Positions 16,637 through 25,620 of a DNA stretch of 64,000 nucleotides are shown piece by piece (position 1 is the first letter of the stretch; each line of letters begins with the position of its first letter). The DNA comes from an uncultured Caulobacterales bacterium. GTDB lineage: Bacteria > Pseudomonadota > Alphaproteobacteria > Caulobacterales > Caulobacteraceae. The translations under genes were made by a program, and so were the position numbers. A model generated the notes under the pieces. The model did no database searches and was not told where the DNA came from. It was given only the letters and a program-made list of their open reading frames with translations. The stretch covers positions 1 through 64,000 of the forward strand of contig CAIMFV010000010.1 in the NCBI GenBank assembly GCA_903840435.1, given 5' to 3'.

Positions 16637-18166
16637 CTATCGCGTCGGTCGCCGTCGCCGAACAGGCGCGGGTTGCGGTCCGCGCGGCGCCGACAAAAGT
16701 GCGTCATCGTCGTCAAAGCCCGGATCGTCTGGAAGAGGTGGGGCAAAGTCACCATCGCGCTCCGAGGCAAAAAACGCCGCAGAGGGATTATAGGCCACCG
16801 GCAGATCGGGCAATTCGTTGAGCACCCGCTCGCCCCGTTCCAGCCGGGGATGGATCAATTCGCCCGTCTCGGCATAGGCGCTGACCAAACGGCTCCAATC
16901 CGCCGCGCCATAGGCAAAGGCTCGCCCGTCTGGGCCAATATCGCTCCAGTCCGGTTCAATGCTGGCCACCAAGGCCCGCGCCGCCCAGGCCCGCGCGCCA
17001 TCGGCATCGCGCGACGCCAAGGCCAGTCTGGCCATCAAGGCGCAAACCCGGGCGCTGGCTTCGGGATGGTCGAGATTGGCCGCCGCCCGATTGGCCGCGT
17101 CAATATCGCCCTCCAACAGGGCCTGCTCGACCCGAACCAAACTGCTTTCGGGGTGGTTCGGATTTTGATCCACCAAGAGGCTCAAGCGGCGGGCGCGCGC
17201 CTTGGGCGTTTCGGTCTGGATCAGGTCACGATAGGCAAGCCATAAAGCAGGGTGGGGCTTTAGCTTCCAGGCGGCTTCGAGAATTTGCGCTGCCCGCGCC
17301 GTCTTGCCCTCTTGGGCAAGGCCACGCGCCGCCAGCACTACGCCAGGGGCGAAATCAGGCCTGAGCTTCGCCGATTGCAGCGCAAGCTCGGTCGCAGCCT
17401 CGCCATCTCGGGCCTTGCGGGCGCCCGACTTTGGCTCTTGGCTTTCTTCGCGCCACGCCGCCGATGCCGCCAAGAGCGCCGCCCTGGCCCGCTCGGCCAC
17501 GGCAGGCGAGACGAGCTTGCGATCCAGCGCTTCCTTGGCGAGCGCCAAGGCCTGATCCCACTCCCCGGCCGCGAGGCGGGCTTCTAACAATGCGCGCCAG
17601 GCCCAACGGGACGTCTTGGCCATGCCATAGGCGGCTTCGGCTTGTCGGGCGGCTTCGGCAGAATCGCCACGGCGTTGCGCCGCCAGCATCAGCCCGCGAT
17701 GGCCAACAAGCCGCAGATCGGGGAAACCAAGCATGGCCATATAGGCCTGTTGGGCTGCCGCCTCGTCGCCCGCCGCCTCGGCGGCTTGCGCCGCCAAGAG
17801 CCGAACCAGGATCGGTTGGTCGTCCGTATAGTCGGCAGCCTTTAAGGCCAGTCGACGCGCATCGCCGCCTGCACCCGCCGCGGCTGCCACAAACCCCCGG
17901 GACAGGCACTCCGCCCCCTCACGACGGCGAGCTTCGGCCCGCGACTTGGCGGCCCGCGACGGCGCCTCGATGAACCAGATGACCGCCTTCCAAATCAGCG
18001 TCGCCATGAGGGTGGTCAGCGCAATTCCCACAGTGGCGGCGGCGGCGCTGGTGTCGATGCGCCACCCAAGCCAGCTCAAACTGGCCATGCCGGGGTCGCC
18101 CGCCAAGGCCAGCGCCACCCCTGCGACACAGACAATGAGGAGGATGCCAATCAGGAAGCGTGTCAT
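16637..18166 (-). CDS. HemY-like inner-membrane TPR protein
   Basis: A 509-aa protein with two N-terminal membrane segments (about residues 3-22 and 40-65, FLIGILLIVCVAGVALAL and ATVGIALTTLMATLIW), then a long alanine-rich helical repeat domain of TPR type. This is the HemY N-terminal family found in alphaproteobacterial hem operons; its exact biochemical role is not settled. It is the last gene of hemC-hemD-(HemX/mitofilin)-hemY and overlaps the preceding gene by four bases. The C-terminal 60 residues are Pro/Asp/Arg-rich and probably disordered. Confidence 0.85.
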   Translation of the reverse strand: MTRFLIGILLIVCVAGVALALAGDPGMASLSWLGWRIDTSAAAATVGIALTTLMATLIWKAVIWFIEAPSRAAKSRAEARRREGAECLSRGFVAAAAGAGGDARRLALKAADYTDDQPILVRLLAAQAAEAAGDEAAAQQAYMAMLGFPDLRLVGHRGLMLAAQRRGDSAEAARQAEAAYGMAKTSRWAWRALLEARLAAGEWDQALALAKEALDRKLVSPAVAERARAALLAASAAWREESQEPKSGARKARDGEAATELALQSAKLRPDFAPGVVLAARGLAQEGKTARAAQILEAAWKLKPHPALWLAYRDLIQTETPKARARRLSLLVDQNPNHPESSLVRVEQALLEGDIDAANRAAANLDHPEASARVCALMARLALASRDADGARAWAARALVASIEPDWSDIGPDGRAFAYGAADWSRLVSAYAETGELIHPRLERGERVLNELPDLPVAYNPSAAFFASERDGDFAPPLPDDPGFDDDDALLSAPRGPQPAPVRRRRPTR

Positions 18167-19005
18167 TGGCCACCCCCTTGGCGCATCGCCGAGATGCGGC
18201 GCGCGTTCTCTAAGGCTTGCAGGCCGTCTTCACGTAAAAGCTCGAGCGCGGTTTGCACCTGAAGCCGACGCTTGGCGCGATCGAGCCAGGCCGATGCGGC
18301 GTCGCGGCCCTTGGCCGGAAGCGCATCCAGGGTATGAATGGCGGCCTCCAGATCGCCTTCGTAAAGTTGATGCTCGGCCCGCGCCAAGATCGCATCGGGG
18401 TCGGAAGCCGACAGGTGATCGGTCCGTCGCACGGTAAACAGCACATTCAGTCCATAGGAAAGCCGGGCCCAAAACCCTGACGTCTTGGCGGGCGCACGCG
18501 AGGCATAGGCGGCCCGGCGAGCGGTCTCTGGAAATTCTGCCGTCAACACAGCCAAGGTCGGGGCACCGCGATCCGCCACAGGCGCCAGCAATTGCACCGC
18601 CCGTGAGGTCGGGGCGAGGGCCGCCACCACGGTCATCTGGCGGGGAAAGGGTCGGCCGCTCTCCGCCGCTTCGGAAATATTGGCGGCCGCCAAAGCAAAT
18701 TCCGCCGCCTGGGCCAGAGCGCCTCCTGGCGGGGCGGCAAGGGTCAAGCTTGGGGCGATGGGCGCGGGGGCAGTGGCGGGGGTCGCGGCGGTGGCGGGCG
18801 GAGGTGGACTCGTAGCCGGTGTTGCCGGGGGTGTCGGTCCGTGCGTCAGATGCGGCGCGATCAGCACAAAGGCGATGGCGGCCAAGACACAGGTCAGTCC
18901 GGAGCCAAGACTGAGCCAAAAGAGCGGTGATGCAGGCCCGCCTCGCCGCCCGCCGCGAGACCCCGGGTCCATGTCTGGTGCAGTCGCGCGCAGAGGCTCG
19001 TTCAT
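18163..19005 (-). CDS. Mitofilin/HemX-like membrane-anchored protein
   Basis: A 280-aa protein with a cytoplasmic head rich in Gly/Arg, one membrane segment (FWLSLGSGLTCVLAAIAFVLIA, about residues 30-50), a Pro/Ala/Thr-rich linker and a helical periplasmic part. It occupies the position of the mitofilin-like gene (COG4223 type) of alphaproteobacterial hem clusters. ATG 19005 is chosen because earlier starts run into hemD. Its stop overlaps the hemY-like start. Compared with the coiled-coil mitofilins of relatives it is short and has no long coiled coil. Confidence 0.65.
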   Translation of the reverse strand: MNEPLRATAPDMDPGSRGGRRGGPASPLFWLSLGSGLTCVLAAIAFVLIAPHLTHGPTPPATPATSPPPPATAATPATAPAPIAPSLTLAAPPGGALAQAAEFALAAANISEAAESGRPFPRQMTVVAALAPTSRAVQLLAPVADRGAPTLAVLTAEFPETARRAAYASRAPAKTSGFWARLSYGLNVLFTVRRTDHLSASDPDAILARAEHQLYEGDLEAAIHTLDALPAKGRDAASAWLDRAKRRLQVQTALELLREDGLQALENARRISAMRQGGGQ

Positions 19006-19024
19006 GGGTATGGCGCTCGTCTTC

Positions 19025-19765
19025 TCAGGTTTCTGCTGGCGGCGAGGATGGCTGCCGCTCAAGCCGATTTTGCATCAGCTTAAGCAATGCATCCTCGCGG
19101 GGGAACCTCGAGATGTGAATTTCGGAGAATTCTTCTGGATCAAAGGTGTCGGCACAGGCTTGTGACGCGGCGAATACGACCAGTGCGCCGCGCAGCTGAC
19201 GAAAATCTGCTCCAACCAACAGGGCTGAAACGGCGCGGCCCGCACTCGGCGACTGACAGGTAAGGCCGACAAGGCGCCCGGTTGCAGCTTCCCGCAGGAG
19301 GCGATTTTGCGCGTCCTCGGCTAGGCACTCCTGCGGCACGGTCTCATAGACCGCCCATTGGATCAGGCGCTCACCCAGTTCGCCAGCAAGATCACCTGCC
19401 GTTTCGCGGGCGCAGGGGTTTAATATGCGGCCGGGCGGCGCGCGCTTTCGCAGGAGGGCCGCCAAGTCGCGGACATCGCCATCAGCGCTTTCAACCTGGC
19501 GATACCCTTGACGCAGCGCCGCCTTCGCTGTGGCGTCGCCAACGGTGAAGACGGGCAGATGGTGATAGGACCTACCCTCGAAGGCCGCTAAGGCCGTAGC
19601 GCTGGTAAAGGCGAGTGCCGCCGCTGGCGGAGGTTCGGCAAAGTTCAGAGTTCGGGTGGCGATCACAGGCGCGGCCAACACCTCATAGCCCATGGCCGTC
19701 AATCGGGCCGCCGTCGTCTGAATCGCCGGTTCGGCACGGGTTACCCAGACCAAGGTCCGGGTCAT
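19025..19765 (-). CDS. hemD: Uroporphyrinogen-III synthase
   Basis: A 246-aa enzyme that closes and inverts ring D of hydroxymethylbilane to give uroporphyrinogen III. The family is very divergent; recognisable pieces are VWVTRAEPAIQTTAARL at the N-terminus, LAFTSATALAAF, and the second-lobe segment AVYETVPQ. Position right behind hemC, with only four bases between the genes, supports the call. Length is normal. Confidence 0.85.
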   Translation of the reverse strand: MTRTLVWVTRAEPAIQTTAARLTAMGYEVLAAPVIATRTLNFAEPPPAAALAFTSATALAAFEGRSYHHLPVFTVGDATAKAALRQGYRQVESADGDVRDLAALLRKRAPPGRILNPCARETAGDLAGELGERLIQWAVYETVPQECLAEDAQNRLLREAATGRLVGLTCQSPSAGRAVSALLVGADFRQLRGALVVFAASQACADTFDPEEFSEIHISRFPREDALLKLMQNRLERQPSSPPAET

Positions 19766-19769
19766 GGGA

Positions 19770-20765
19770 CTAGAGCCCCAACATCAGCGCGTCGCCCCCG
19801 TCGCGCCGCACCGCTTCGCCAAGCTCCCGCCCGAGCCGGTCGGCCTCGCGCCGTGCAGCCTCGAGATCGGCGCCGACAGAGAGGGACGCTTCGCGCCGCC
19901 ACCTTTGCGACCCATCCGCCTTCAATCCCTCGACAATCACATGCAGCCGACCGCCCTCTAACTGGGCATAGGCGCCGATGGCCGTCCGGCACGAGCCTTC
20001 CAAGGCCTCAAGCGCGCCCCGCTCGGCGGCAACCGTCACAGCGCTTGGAGCGTGATGCAAGCCTTTCAACGCTGGATGATCTTGATCCTGAACTCGGCAC
20101 TGAATGGCGAGCGCGCCTTGGCCCGGTGCAGGTGGCGCTTCGACCGGGTCCACCAAACCGGTGGCGCGATCCGCCATGCCCAGGCGCTTTAGCCCGGCAT
20201 AGGCGAGCATGATCGCATCGGCCTCGCCCGCCGCCAACTTGGCCAGCCGCGTGTCGACATTGCCGCGAAACAACTGCACCTGAAGATCAGGCCGCAAGGC
20301 CAAGGACTGGGCTTGCCGGCGCAGGCTGGCCGTTCCGAGCCGCGCACCAAAGGGCAAATCTTCCAATCGACCGGTAAACGGGCTGATCACTGCATCGCGC
20401 GGGTCTTCCCGTTCCGGATGGGCGGCGATGGCAAATTCAGGCGGGGACAGGGCGGCCATGTCCTTGACGCAATGGACCGCACAGTCGATGCGCCCGTCGA
20501 GCAGGGCCTCGTCGATTTCCTTGGTGAACAGCGCCTTTCCGCCAATTTCCAGCAGCCGACGATCCTGGACCTGATCGCCTGTGGTGGTGATCGGAATGAT
20601 CGGCACGCAACGGTCGGCGTCTTCGGTGCTAAGCCCGAGCAGTTTTAAGATGTCGGCCTGGGTTTGACGGGCCTGGACCATCGACAATCGCGACCCGCGC
20701 GCGCCAATGCGAATGGGGCTTGTCGCCGTCAGCGGCGGAAGAGAAGAGGCGGGTGTGTGTTGCAT
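19770..20765 (-). CDS. hemC: Porphobilinogen deaminase (hydroxymethylbilane synthase)
   Basis: A 331-aa enzyme that polymerises four porphobilinogens. Domain 1 starts RIGARGSRLSMVQA (substrate-binding arginines), followed by the DxxLxxGxIDxAVHCVKD segment (EIDEALLDGRIDCAVHCVKD) with the catalytic Asp nearby, ARLGTASLRRQAQ, and the cofactor-carrying cysteine in EGSCRTAIGAYA near residue 250. ATG 20765 is chosen; TTG 20801 is open upstream but would add non-conserved residues. It is divergent from tsaD over about 120 bp. Confidence 0.93.
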   Translation of the reverse strand: MQHTPASSLPPLTATSPIRIGARGSRLSMVQARQTQADILKLLGLSTEDADRCVPIIPITTTGDQVQDRRLLEIGGKALFTKEIDEALLDGRIDCAVHCVKDMAALSPPEFAIAAHPEREDPRDAVISPFTGRLEDLPFGARLGTASLRRQAQSLALRPDLQVQLFRGNVDTRLAKLAAGEADAIMLAYAGLKRLGMADRATGLVDPVEAPPAPGQGALAIQCRVQDQDHPALKGLHHAPSAVTVAAERGALEALEGSCRTAIGAYAQLEGGRLHVIVEGLKADGSQRWRREASLSVGADLEAARREADRLGRELGEAVRRDGGDALMLGL

Positions 20766-20884
20766 CGCGACCGAGCTTTGGGCTACCTGACATCTATTCA
20801 AACGCCTAGCTACATGAGCCTACGTCGCTTCACAATGCGACTTTCCTTTTGAGCTCACCCTCCGGCGCCTGCGAAAGCCGTCCT

Positions 20885-21994
20885 ATGCCGCACCCCTCCC
20901 CCGCTGAGCCGTCCACCAAGCCCTTGGTCGTCCTTGGCATTGAGACCAGTTGCGACGAAACTGCAGCGGCGGTGGTGCGGTTGGGGGAGGGGGTTGAAAC
21001 CCTCTCCAGTCAAATTGGCGTGCAGTTTGACCAGCATCGCCCCTATGGCGGCGTGGTGCCCGAAATCGCCGCCCGCGCCCATGCCGAGGTCATCGATCAG
21101 GTGATCGAGGCGGCATTGCACGAGGCAGGGCTTGGCTATGGCGATCTTGACGGTGTCGCCGCAGCAGCAGGACCTGGCCTGATCGGCGGGGTAATGGTTG
21201 GGCTTTCGGCAGCCAAGGCCATCGCCTTAGCGCGTGACATCCCGCTCATCGCTGTCAACCACCTAGAGGGTCATGCGGTTTCCGTGCGCCTGACCGAAGC
21301 CGCACCCTATCCCTATCTGCTCCTGCTCGCCTCTGGCGGACATTGTCAGCTTTTGGCGGTCGAAGGCGTCGGACATTGCGTCCGCCTCGGTTCAACGCTC
21401 GACGACGCGGCGGGCGAGGCCTTTGACAAGATCGCCAAGTCCTTGGGCCTGCCCTATCCCGGTGGACCCGCCTTGGAAAAGCTCGCCCTTGAGGGTGATC
21501 CGGCGCGGGCGCGCTTGCCGAAAATGTTGGCCGACCGCAAGAGCTGTGATTTCTCGTTTTCTGGCCTGAAAACCGCTGCTGCCCGGCGGGCAGAGCTGTG
21601 CGAAACCGAGGCGGATCGGCGCGACCTGGCCGCCGCCGCCCAAGCCGCCATTGCTGACCAATTGGCGGACAAATCAGCCATCGCCATGCGGCTTTATGCC
21701 GAGAGCCACAGCACGGGGCGTCTCTTTGCCGTGGCCGGCGGTGTCGCCGCCAATGGCGAGGTAAGGCGCAAATTGGCTGCGGCGGCCGAGGCGGCTGGGT
21801 TTGGCTTTGTCGCCCCCCCGCTGAAGTTTTGCACCGACAATGCCGCCATGATCGCCTTGGCAGGGGCCGAACGCTTGCAACGCGGTCTTGTGGATGGGCT
21901 AGACGCGGCGGCGCGCCCGAGATGGCCGCTTGACGCAGAGGCGGCGCGAGATCGCCCCCTGCACGCCCCGGGTCGGAAGGGTGCAAAGGCATGA
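20885..21994 (+). CDS. tsaD: tRNA N6-threonylcarbamoyladenosine transferase TsaD
   Basis: A 369-aa ASKHA-fold enzyme that transfers threonylcarbamoyl to A37 of ANN-reading tRNAs. Hallmarks are [16 protein letters not shown], the metal-binding histidines in [11 protein letters not shown] and [28 protein letters not shown] and [13 protein letters not shown] (metal-binding Asp). ATG 20885 is the first good start; the frame is open to TTG 20849. gpsA overlaps its stop (ATGA), so the two are coupled. Confidence 0.95.
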   Translation: MPHPSPAEPSTKPLVVLGIETSCDETAAAVVRLGEGVETLSSQIGVQFDQHRPYGGVVPEIAARAHAEVIDQVIEAALHEAGLGYGDLDGVAAAAGPGLIGGVMVGLSAAKAIALARDIPLIAVNHLEGHAVSVRLTEAAPYPYLLLLASGGHCQLLAVEGVGHCVRLGSTLDDAAGEAFDKIAKSLGLPYPGGPALEKLALEGDPARARLPKMLADRKSCDFSFSGLKTAAARRAELCETEADRRDLAAAAQAAIADQLADKSAIAMRLYAESHSTGRLFAVAGGVAANGEVRRKLAAAAEAAGFGFVAPPLKFCTDNAAMIALAGAERLQRGLVDGLDAAARPRWPLDAEAARDRPLHAPGRKGAKA

Positions 21995-22989
21995 GAACGT
22001 TTTCCCATATTGGCGTGCTGGGTGGCGGCGCCTGGGGAACGGCTCTGGCCCAAACCTGTGCGCGGGCCGGCGCACGGGTCACCTTGAGTGTGCGCGAGGC
22101 CACGGTGCGGGACGCCATCACAGCGGCGCGCGAAAATAGCCTCTTCCTTCCGGGCGTTTTCCTGATCGACGGCATCTCGGCCACGACCGACATCGCCGAA
22201 CTGGGGGCCTGCGACCTGATCTTGGCCGTCACGCCCGCGCAGCATCTGCGGACCAGCCTGCAGGGCTTGGTCAGGCATGTGCCGCAGACCAAGCCCCTGG
22301 TGGTGTGCGCCAAGGGCGTTGAGGAGGGGAGCCTGAAACTGATGAGCGAGGTGGCGACGGACATCATGCCGACCGCGCCCTTAGCGGTCTTGTCCGGGCC
22401 GAGCTTTGCCATTGATGTGGCCCGAGGCCTGCCGACAGCGGTGACGCTGGCCATGCAAGACCTTGATCTCGCGGCAGAAATCGCCGCTGCCATCGCCACA
22501 CCGAGTTTTCGGCCCTATCTGAGCGACGATGTCATCGGTGTTGAGGTGGGCGGGGCGGTAAAGAACGTGCTCGCTATCGCCTGTGGCGTGGTGGAGGGCA
22601 AGGGCTTGGGACGCAGCGCCCATGCCGCCCTGATCACCCGGGGCCTGGCGGAAATGACCCGGCTGGCTGGAGCGCTCGGGGGCAGGGCTGAGACCTTGGC
22701 GGGCTTAAGCGGCCTGGGCGATCTCGTCTTGACCTGTTCCTCATCCCAGTCGCGCAATATGAGCGTCGGCTTGGCGCTTGGCCAAGGCATTGCCCTTGAG
22801 GCGGCGCTGTCGGGTAAGCTTTCGGTGGCCGAGGGCGTTGCGTCTGCGCCCGCCGTCACCGCACTTGCGGCACGACTTGGTGTCGACATGCCGATTTGCC
22901 AGGCTGTCGCCGACCTGTTGGCGCTTAGGGTCGATGTCGATGGCGCCATCGGGGCCTTGCTATCCCGCCCGCTTCGACGTGAAACCTAA
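21991..22989 (+). CDS. gpsA: Glycerol-3-phosphate dehydrogenase [NAD(P)+]
   Basis: A 332-aa enzyme that makes sn-glycerol-3-phosphate for phospholipids. N-terminal Rossmann motif [45 protein letters not shown], catalytic Lys in [15 protein letters not shown], and [13 protein letters not shown] in the C-terminal domain. Its start overlaps the tsaD stop by four bases. Confidence 0.96.
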   Translation: MRTFSHIGVLGGGAWGTALAQTCARAGARVTLSVREATVRDAITAARENSLFLPGVFLIDGISATTDIAELGACDLILAVTPAQHLRTSLQGLVRHVPQTKPLVVCAKGVEEGSLKLMSEVATDIMPTAPLAVLSGPSFAIDVARGLPTAVTLAMQDLDLAAEIAAAIATPSFRPYLSDDVIGVEVGGAVKNVLAIACGVVEGKGLGRSAHAALITRGLAEMTRLAGALGGRAETLAGLSGLGDLVLTCSSSQSRNMSVGLALGQGIALEAALSGKLSVAEGVASAPAVTALAARLGVDMPICQAVADLLALRVDVDGAIGALLSRPLRRET

Positions 22990-23020
22990 CCTTTAACCCG
23001 AGGCTTTCAGGAAAACCGCC

Positions 23021-23308
23021 ATGGCCCTGTTCATTCTGTCCTGCCGCGATAAACCGGGCGCGCTTGCGGTTCGGATGGCAGCGCGATCTGCCCATCTTGC
23101 CTATGTTGCCGAAACTGGCAGCGTGCGGTTAGGCGGACCCTATTTGAACGCCACGGGCGAGCCCATTGGCTCGATGCTGGTGGTGGAGGCTGACGACCTA
23201 GCGGGCGCAGAAGCCTTTGCAGCCGCCGACCCCTATGCTCAGGCGGGCCTATTCGCCGAAGTCACCATCACCCCCTGGCGCGTTACGGTCGGTGGCTTTG
23301 CGGGTTGA
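23021..23308 (+). CDS. YciI-like protein
   Basis: A 95-aa ferredoxin-like alpha-beta protein of the YciI family: FILSCRDKPGALAVRMAARSAHLAYV, the G-x-L/Y strand, GSMLVVEADDLAGAEAFAAADPYAQAGLF with the conserved D-P-Y-A, and a final VTITPWRVTVGG. Related proteins have small hydrolase or dehydrochlorinase-like folds; the substrate is unknown. It follows gpsA after 31 bases and overlaps the next gene, so it belongs to the tsaD operon. Confidence 0.88.
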   Translation: MALFILSCRDKPGALAVRMAARSAHLAYVAETGSVRLGGPYLNATGEPIGSMLVVEADDLAGAEAFAAADPYAQAGLFAEVTITPWRVTVGGFAG

Positions 23309-23543
23309 GGTCGAGGGGCCGTTGCTGGTCATCCGTAATGGGGCGGATGCAGAGGTCCAGCGATATTTCAATATCTGCCCCCATTCGGGTGGCCCCTTGG
23401 CCCGGCCCGGCGTCTCACCCCTGGCCCGAGATGGCCTCCATCTCGTCTGCCAAACCCACGGCGCGCTCTTTCGCGTGTCAGACGGCGTGTGTGTCGCGGG
23501 GCCCTGCCAAGGCGCGAGGTTGCAGGCCTATGAGCGATGCTAG
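23292..23543 (+). CDS. Rieske-type [2Fe-2S] protein
   Basis: An 83-aa protein with a complete Rieske cluster: ICPHSGGPLA (CxH) and VCQTHGALF (CxxH) separated by a 17-residue insert, then G.C.AGPCQGARLQAYE. It is probably a small soluble electron carrier. GTG 23292, inside the end of the yciI gene, is the likely start; longer upstream extension is out-of-family. Its stop TAG (23541-23543) is formed at the left edge of the IS630 element; without the element the same TAG would be restored. Confidence 0.8.
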   Translation: MALRVEVEGPLLVIRNGADAEVQRYFNICPHSGGPLARPGVSPLARDGLHLVCQTHGALFRVSDGVCVAGPCQGARLQAYERC

Positions 23544-24596
23544 AGCGTAGTCCGATCAGATTGCATCATAACCGGCAGCGGCGAAGTAGTTGGCACACTC
23601 AGTAGGTGAGTATGTGTCGATGGCTTTGGCGATGGCTTCCCAGAGATCCTCGACGGTTCGAGCGGCGGCTTTTCTCAGTTGGGCCTTCAGCTTTGCGAAG
23701 GCGTTCTCGATGGGATTGAAGTCGGGACTATAGGGCGGAAGGAACATCAGGGTAGCGCCGACGGCTTCAATCGCCGCCTTGGCGTCCGCGTTTCGATGGG
23801 CGGCGAGGTTGTCGAGTATGACGACGTCGCCGGGCTTCAAGGTGGGAGCGAGCACCTGCTGCACGTAGGCGGCGAACCAAGCGCCGGTCATGGGGCCGTC
23901 GAGGACCATAGGCGCGGTCATCCCGGACAGCCTCAGCCCGCCGATAAAGGTTGTGGTTTTCCAATGTCCATGAGGCAGGCCCATCCGGAGTCGATGGCCA
24001 CGCGGCGCCCTGCCATGAAGTCTGGCCATCTTGGTTGTCGCTCCTGTTTCATCAATGAACACGAGCTTTTCCGGATCAAGATCGAGCTGCCCTTCAAACC
24101 AGGCGCGCCGTCGGCTCAGGATATCGGCTCGTTCTTGCTCGCAGGCGTGCGCCGACTTTTTTTGAGCGTGATGTCGTGCCGGACGAAGAACCTCCAGAGG
24201 GAAGCGTGGCCGACCTTGACGCCGTTCTCGGAAAGGCTCGCCCGAATTTCGGCCAGGGTGATGTCCGGCTTCTCCTGATAGAGTTTCAGGATCGCAGCGC
24301 TGTGCGCCTCGGTTCGGCTTGAGCGCTGGTCTCCGCCCTGAGGCTTGGGACGGGCGTCCCCCTTGGTCTTAGCCAGAGAGCGCCACCTGATCGCGCTTGC
24401 CGCACTCACGCCAAACCGACGGGCCGCCTCACGACATGAGGCGCCATCAGAAATCGCTGCTACGACACGAGATCGAAGGTCCATTGAAAGAGACTTTGGC
24501 ATGGCAGCTGGCCTCCAAGCCCAGCCTCCATGATGAATCACGCTTCGCAACGGCTGGGAATCCTATTTCGATTCAAACCGTTCGGATTCTGCTCTA
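23541..24596 (-). mobile_element. IS630-family insertion sequence (intact, about 1.05 kb)
   Basis: Ends are imperfect inverted repeats: left TAGAGCGTAGTCCGA, right (reverse complement) TAGAGCAGAATCCGA, both beginning at a TA, which is the typical IS630 target duplication. One transposase gene in two frames fills it. The left end lies in the stop codon of the Rieske gene and the right end directly abuts a 47-bp palindrome. It is not the same copy as the partial element at position 1. Confidence 0.88.
23556..24502 (-). CDS. IS630 transposase, made by programmed -1 frameshift
   Basis: The first part (ATG 24502 down to about 24160) is an HTH region (DLRSRVVAAI..GASCREAARRFGVSAASAIRW). The second part (continuing to 23556) is the DDE catalytic domain with FIDETG, LDNLAAH and NPIENAFAKLK. 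The first frame stops at 24116, but the sequence CTC followed by seven A (minus strand; 24163-24157 here) allows a -1 slip that continues KSAHACEQERADI...LDPEKLVFIDET without a stop. Together this gives one full-length transposase. An inactivating frameshift is the alternative. Confidence 0.8.
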
Positions 24597-24597
24597 G

Positions 24598-24644
24598 CGT
24601 TTGTCAGGAAAAAGTGGGATCCGGTTTTTCCGAAAAGACAAACG
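24598..24644. repeat. 47-bp palindromic intergenic element
   Basis: Outer arms CGTTTGTC (24598-24605) and GACAAACG (24637-24644) and inner arms GGAAAAA (24607-24613) and TTTTTCC (24625-24631) form a long hairpin around GTGGGATCCGG. The AAAAGTGGGAnCCGGTTTT core resembles dispersed palindromic elements of alphaproteobacteria (RIME-like) as I remember them. It may also end transcription of the tsaD operon. Confidence 0.55.
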
Positions 24645-24694
24645 AAAACAGAGCGATTTCGTGTCTGTTTGAGTCTGAAAGACACTGACAGACA

Positions 24695-24928
24695 CTAATC
24701 GAGGGCGCGGGCTTCTTCGGGCAACATGATCGGTGCGCCGTCCCGGATCGGATAGGCGAGCTTGGCCGAACGGCTGATCAACTCATTGGCGGCACGGTCA
24801 TATTCGAGCGGCGCATGGGTCACCGGACAGACCAGAATTTCCAACAGGCGCGGATCGACGGGTACGGGGGGCGCGGATTCTGGGGGTGCGGATTCTGGGG
24901 GCGCGTCTGACGCTTCGGAAGGGGCCAT
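24695..24928 (-). CDS. Trm112-family zinc-ribbon-like protein
   Basis: A 77-aa protein whose C-terminal 55 residues match the Trm112/YcaR family: [20 protein letters not shown]...[21 protein letters not shown]. Only one cysteine remains (CPVTH), so the metal site of eukaryotic Trm112 is not complete, as is usual in bacterial members. The N-terminus carries a repeated [12 protein letters not shown] linker. It follows the LON-domain gene after 12 bases on the same strand and is likely co-transcribed. Confidence 0.85.
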   Translation of the reverse strand: MAPSEASDAPPESAPPESAPPVPVDPRLLEILVCPVTHAPLEYDRAANELISRSAKLAYPIRDGAPIMLPEEARALD

Positions 24929-24940
24929 GTCGAGATTTCC

Positions 24941-25615
24941 CTATTGCAGGCGCGGCGGCGTGTCATCGCCGTCATCGGTTAAGGGGGCCACCCCGCCAAT
25001 GCGAAGCAAGGCGACCAGGGCGGCGTGGCGGGCGGCAAGATCGGGCGCTTCCAACAGTGCCTGTTTCTCGGTCGGCTCAAATGGCAGCGCCATGCACAGG
25101 CTCGACACCAAGGACGCCGTCGGCGCCTTGTCGGCGGCGCCCCAATCAAGCGCCATGCCATGATGTTCGAGATAGGGCTTCAGCGCCGCCAAAAGTTCGT
25201 CTCGCCCGGCCATATCGGCCTGATCTATGTCGGCGAGATCGACAGCAAACTCGGCATAGTCAGTTCTCACCTGCCGGTAAGGCGATTGCAGACCGAGCTC
25301 AGCCGCCACGGCAAACCGGCAAACGCCGGTCAGGGTGATCAGATAACGTCCGTCCTGGGTTTCTGAAAAACTGGTGATCCGCCCGGCGCAGCCCACCCGC
25401 GCCAGCCGTGGGTTTTGCCGTGTCCCACCCTCGCGGGTTTGGATCATGCCAATGAAGCGCTCTGAGGCCATGGCATCGTCAATCATATTGAGATAACGCG
25501 GCTCAAAGATGTTCAACGGCAACTGGGCGCGTGGTAGCAGCAGCGCCCCGTCCAAAGGAAAGACCGGGATCACCTGGGGCAGGTCGACCGTTCGATTAAA
25601 GCCGCCGCCGACCAT
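24941..25615 (-). CDS. LON N-terminal (substrate-binding) domain protein
   Basis: A 224-aa protein with only the PUA-like LON substrate-binding domain: LPQVIPVFPLDGALLLPRAQLPLNIFEPRYL, FIGMIQ, VGCAGRITSF, and GVCRFAV. It has no ATPase or protease part. Such stand-alone proteins are common in alphaproteobacteria, with unknown function in proteostasis. It starts five bases behind the thioredoxin gene, so thioredoxin-LON-Trm112 form one operon. Confidence 0.88.
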   Translation of the reverse strand: MVGGGFNRTVDLPQVIPVFPLDGALLLPRAQLPLNIFEPRYLNMIDDAMASERFIGMIQTREGGTRQNPRLARVGCAGRITSFSETQDGRYLITLTGVCRFAVAAELGLQSPYRQVRTDYAEFAVDLADIDQADMAGRDELLAALKPYLEHHGMALDWGAADKAPTASLVSSLCMALPFEPTEKQALLEAPDLAARHAALVALLRIGGVAPLTDDGDDTPPRLQ

Positions 25616-25620
25616 TGGCT

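Noticed and set aside
21255-22499. 414-aa minus-strand frame across tsaD and gpsA
   Set aside because: It lies entirely opposite two strongly conserved genes and has low-complexity, Arg/Pro-rich composition.
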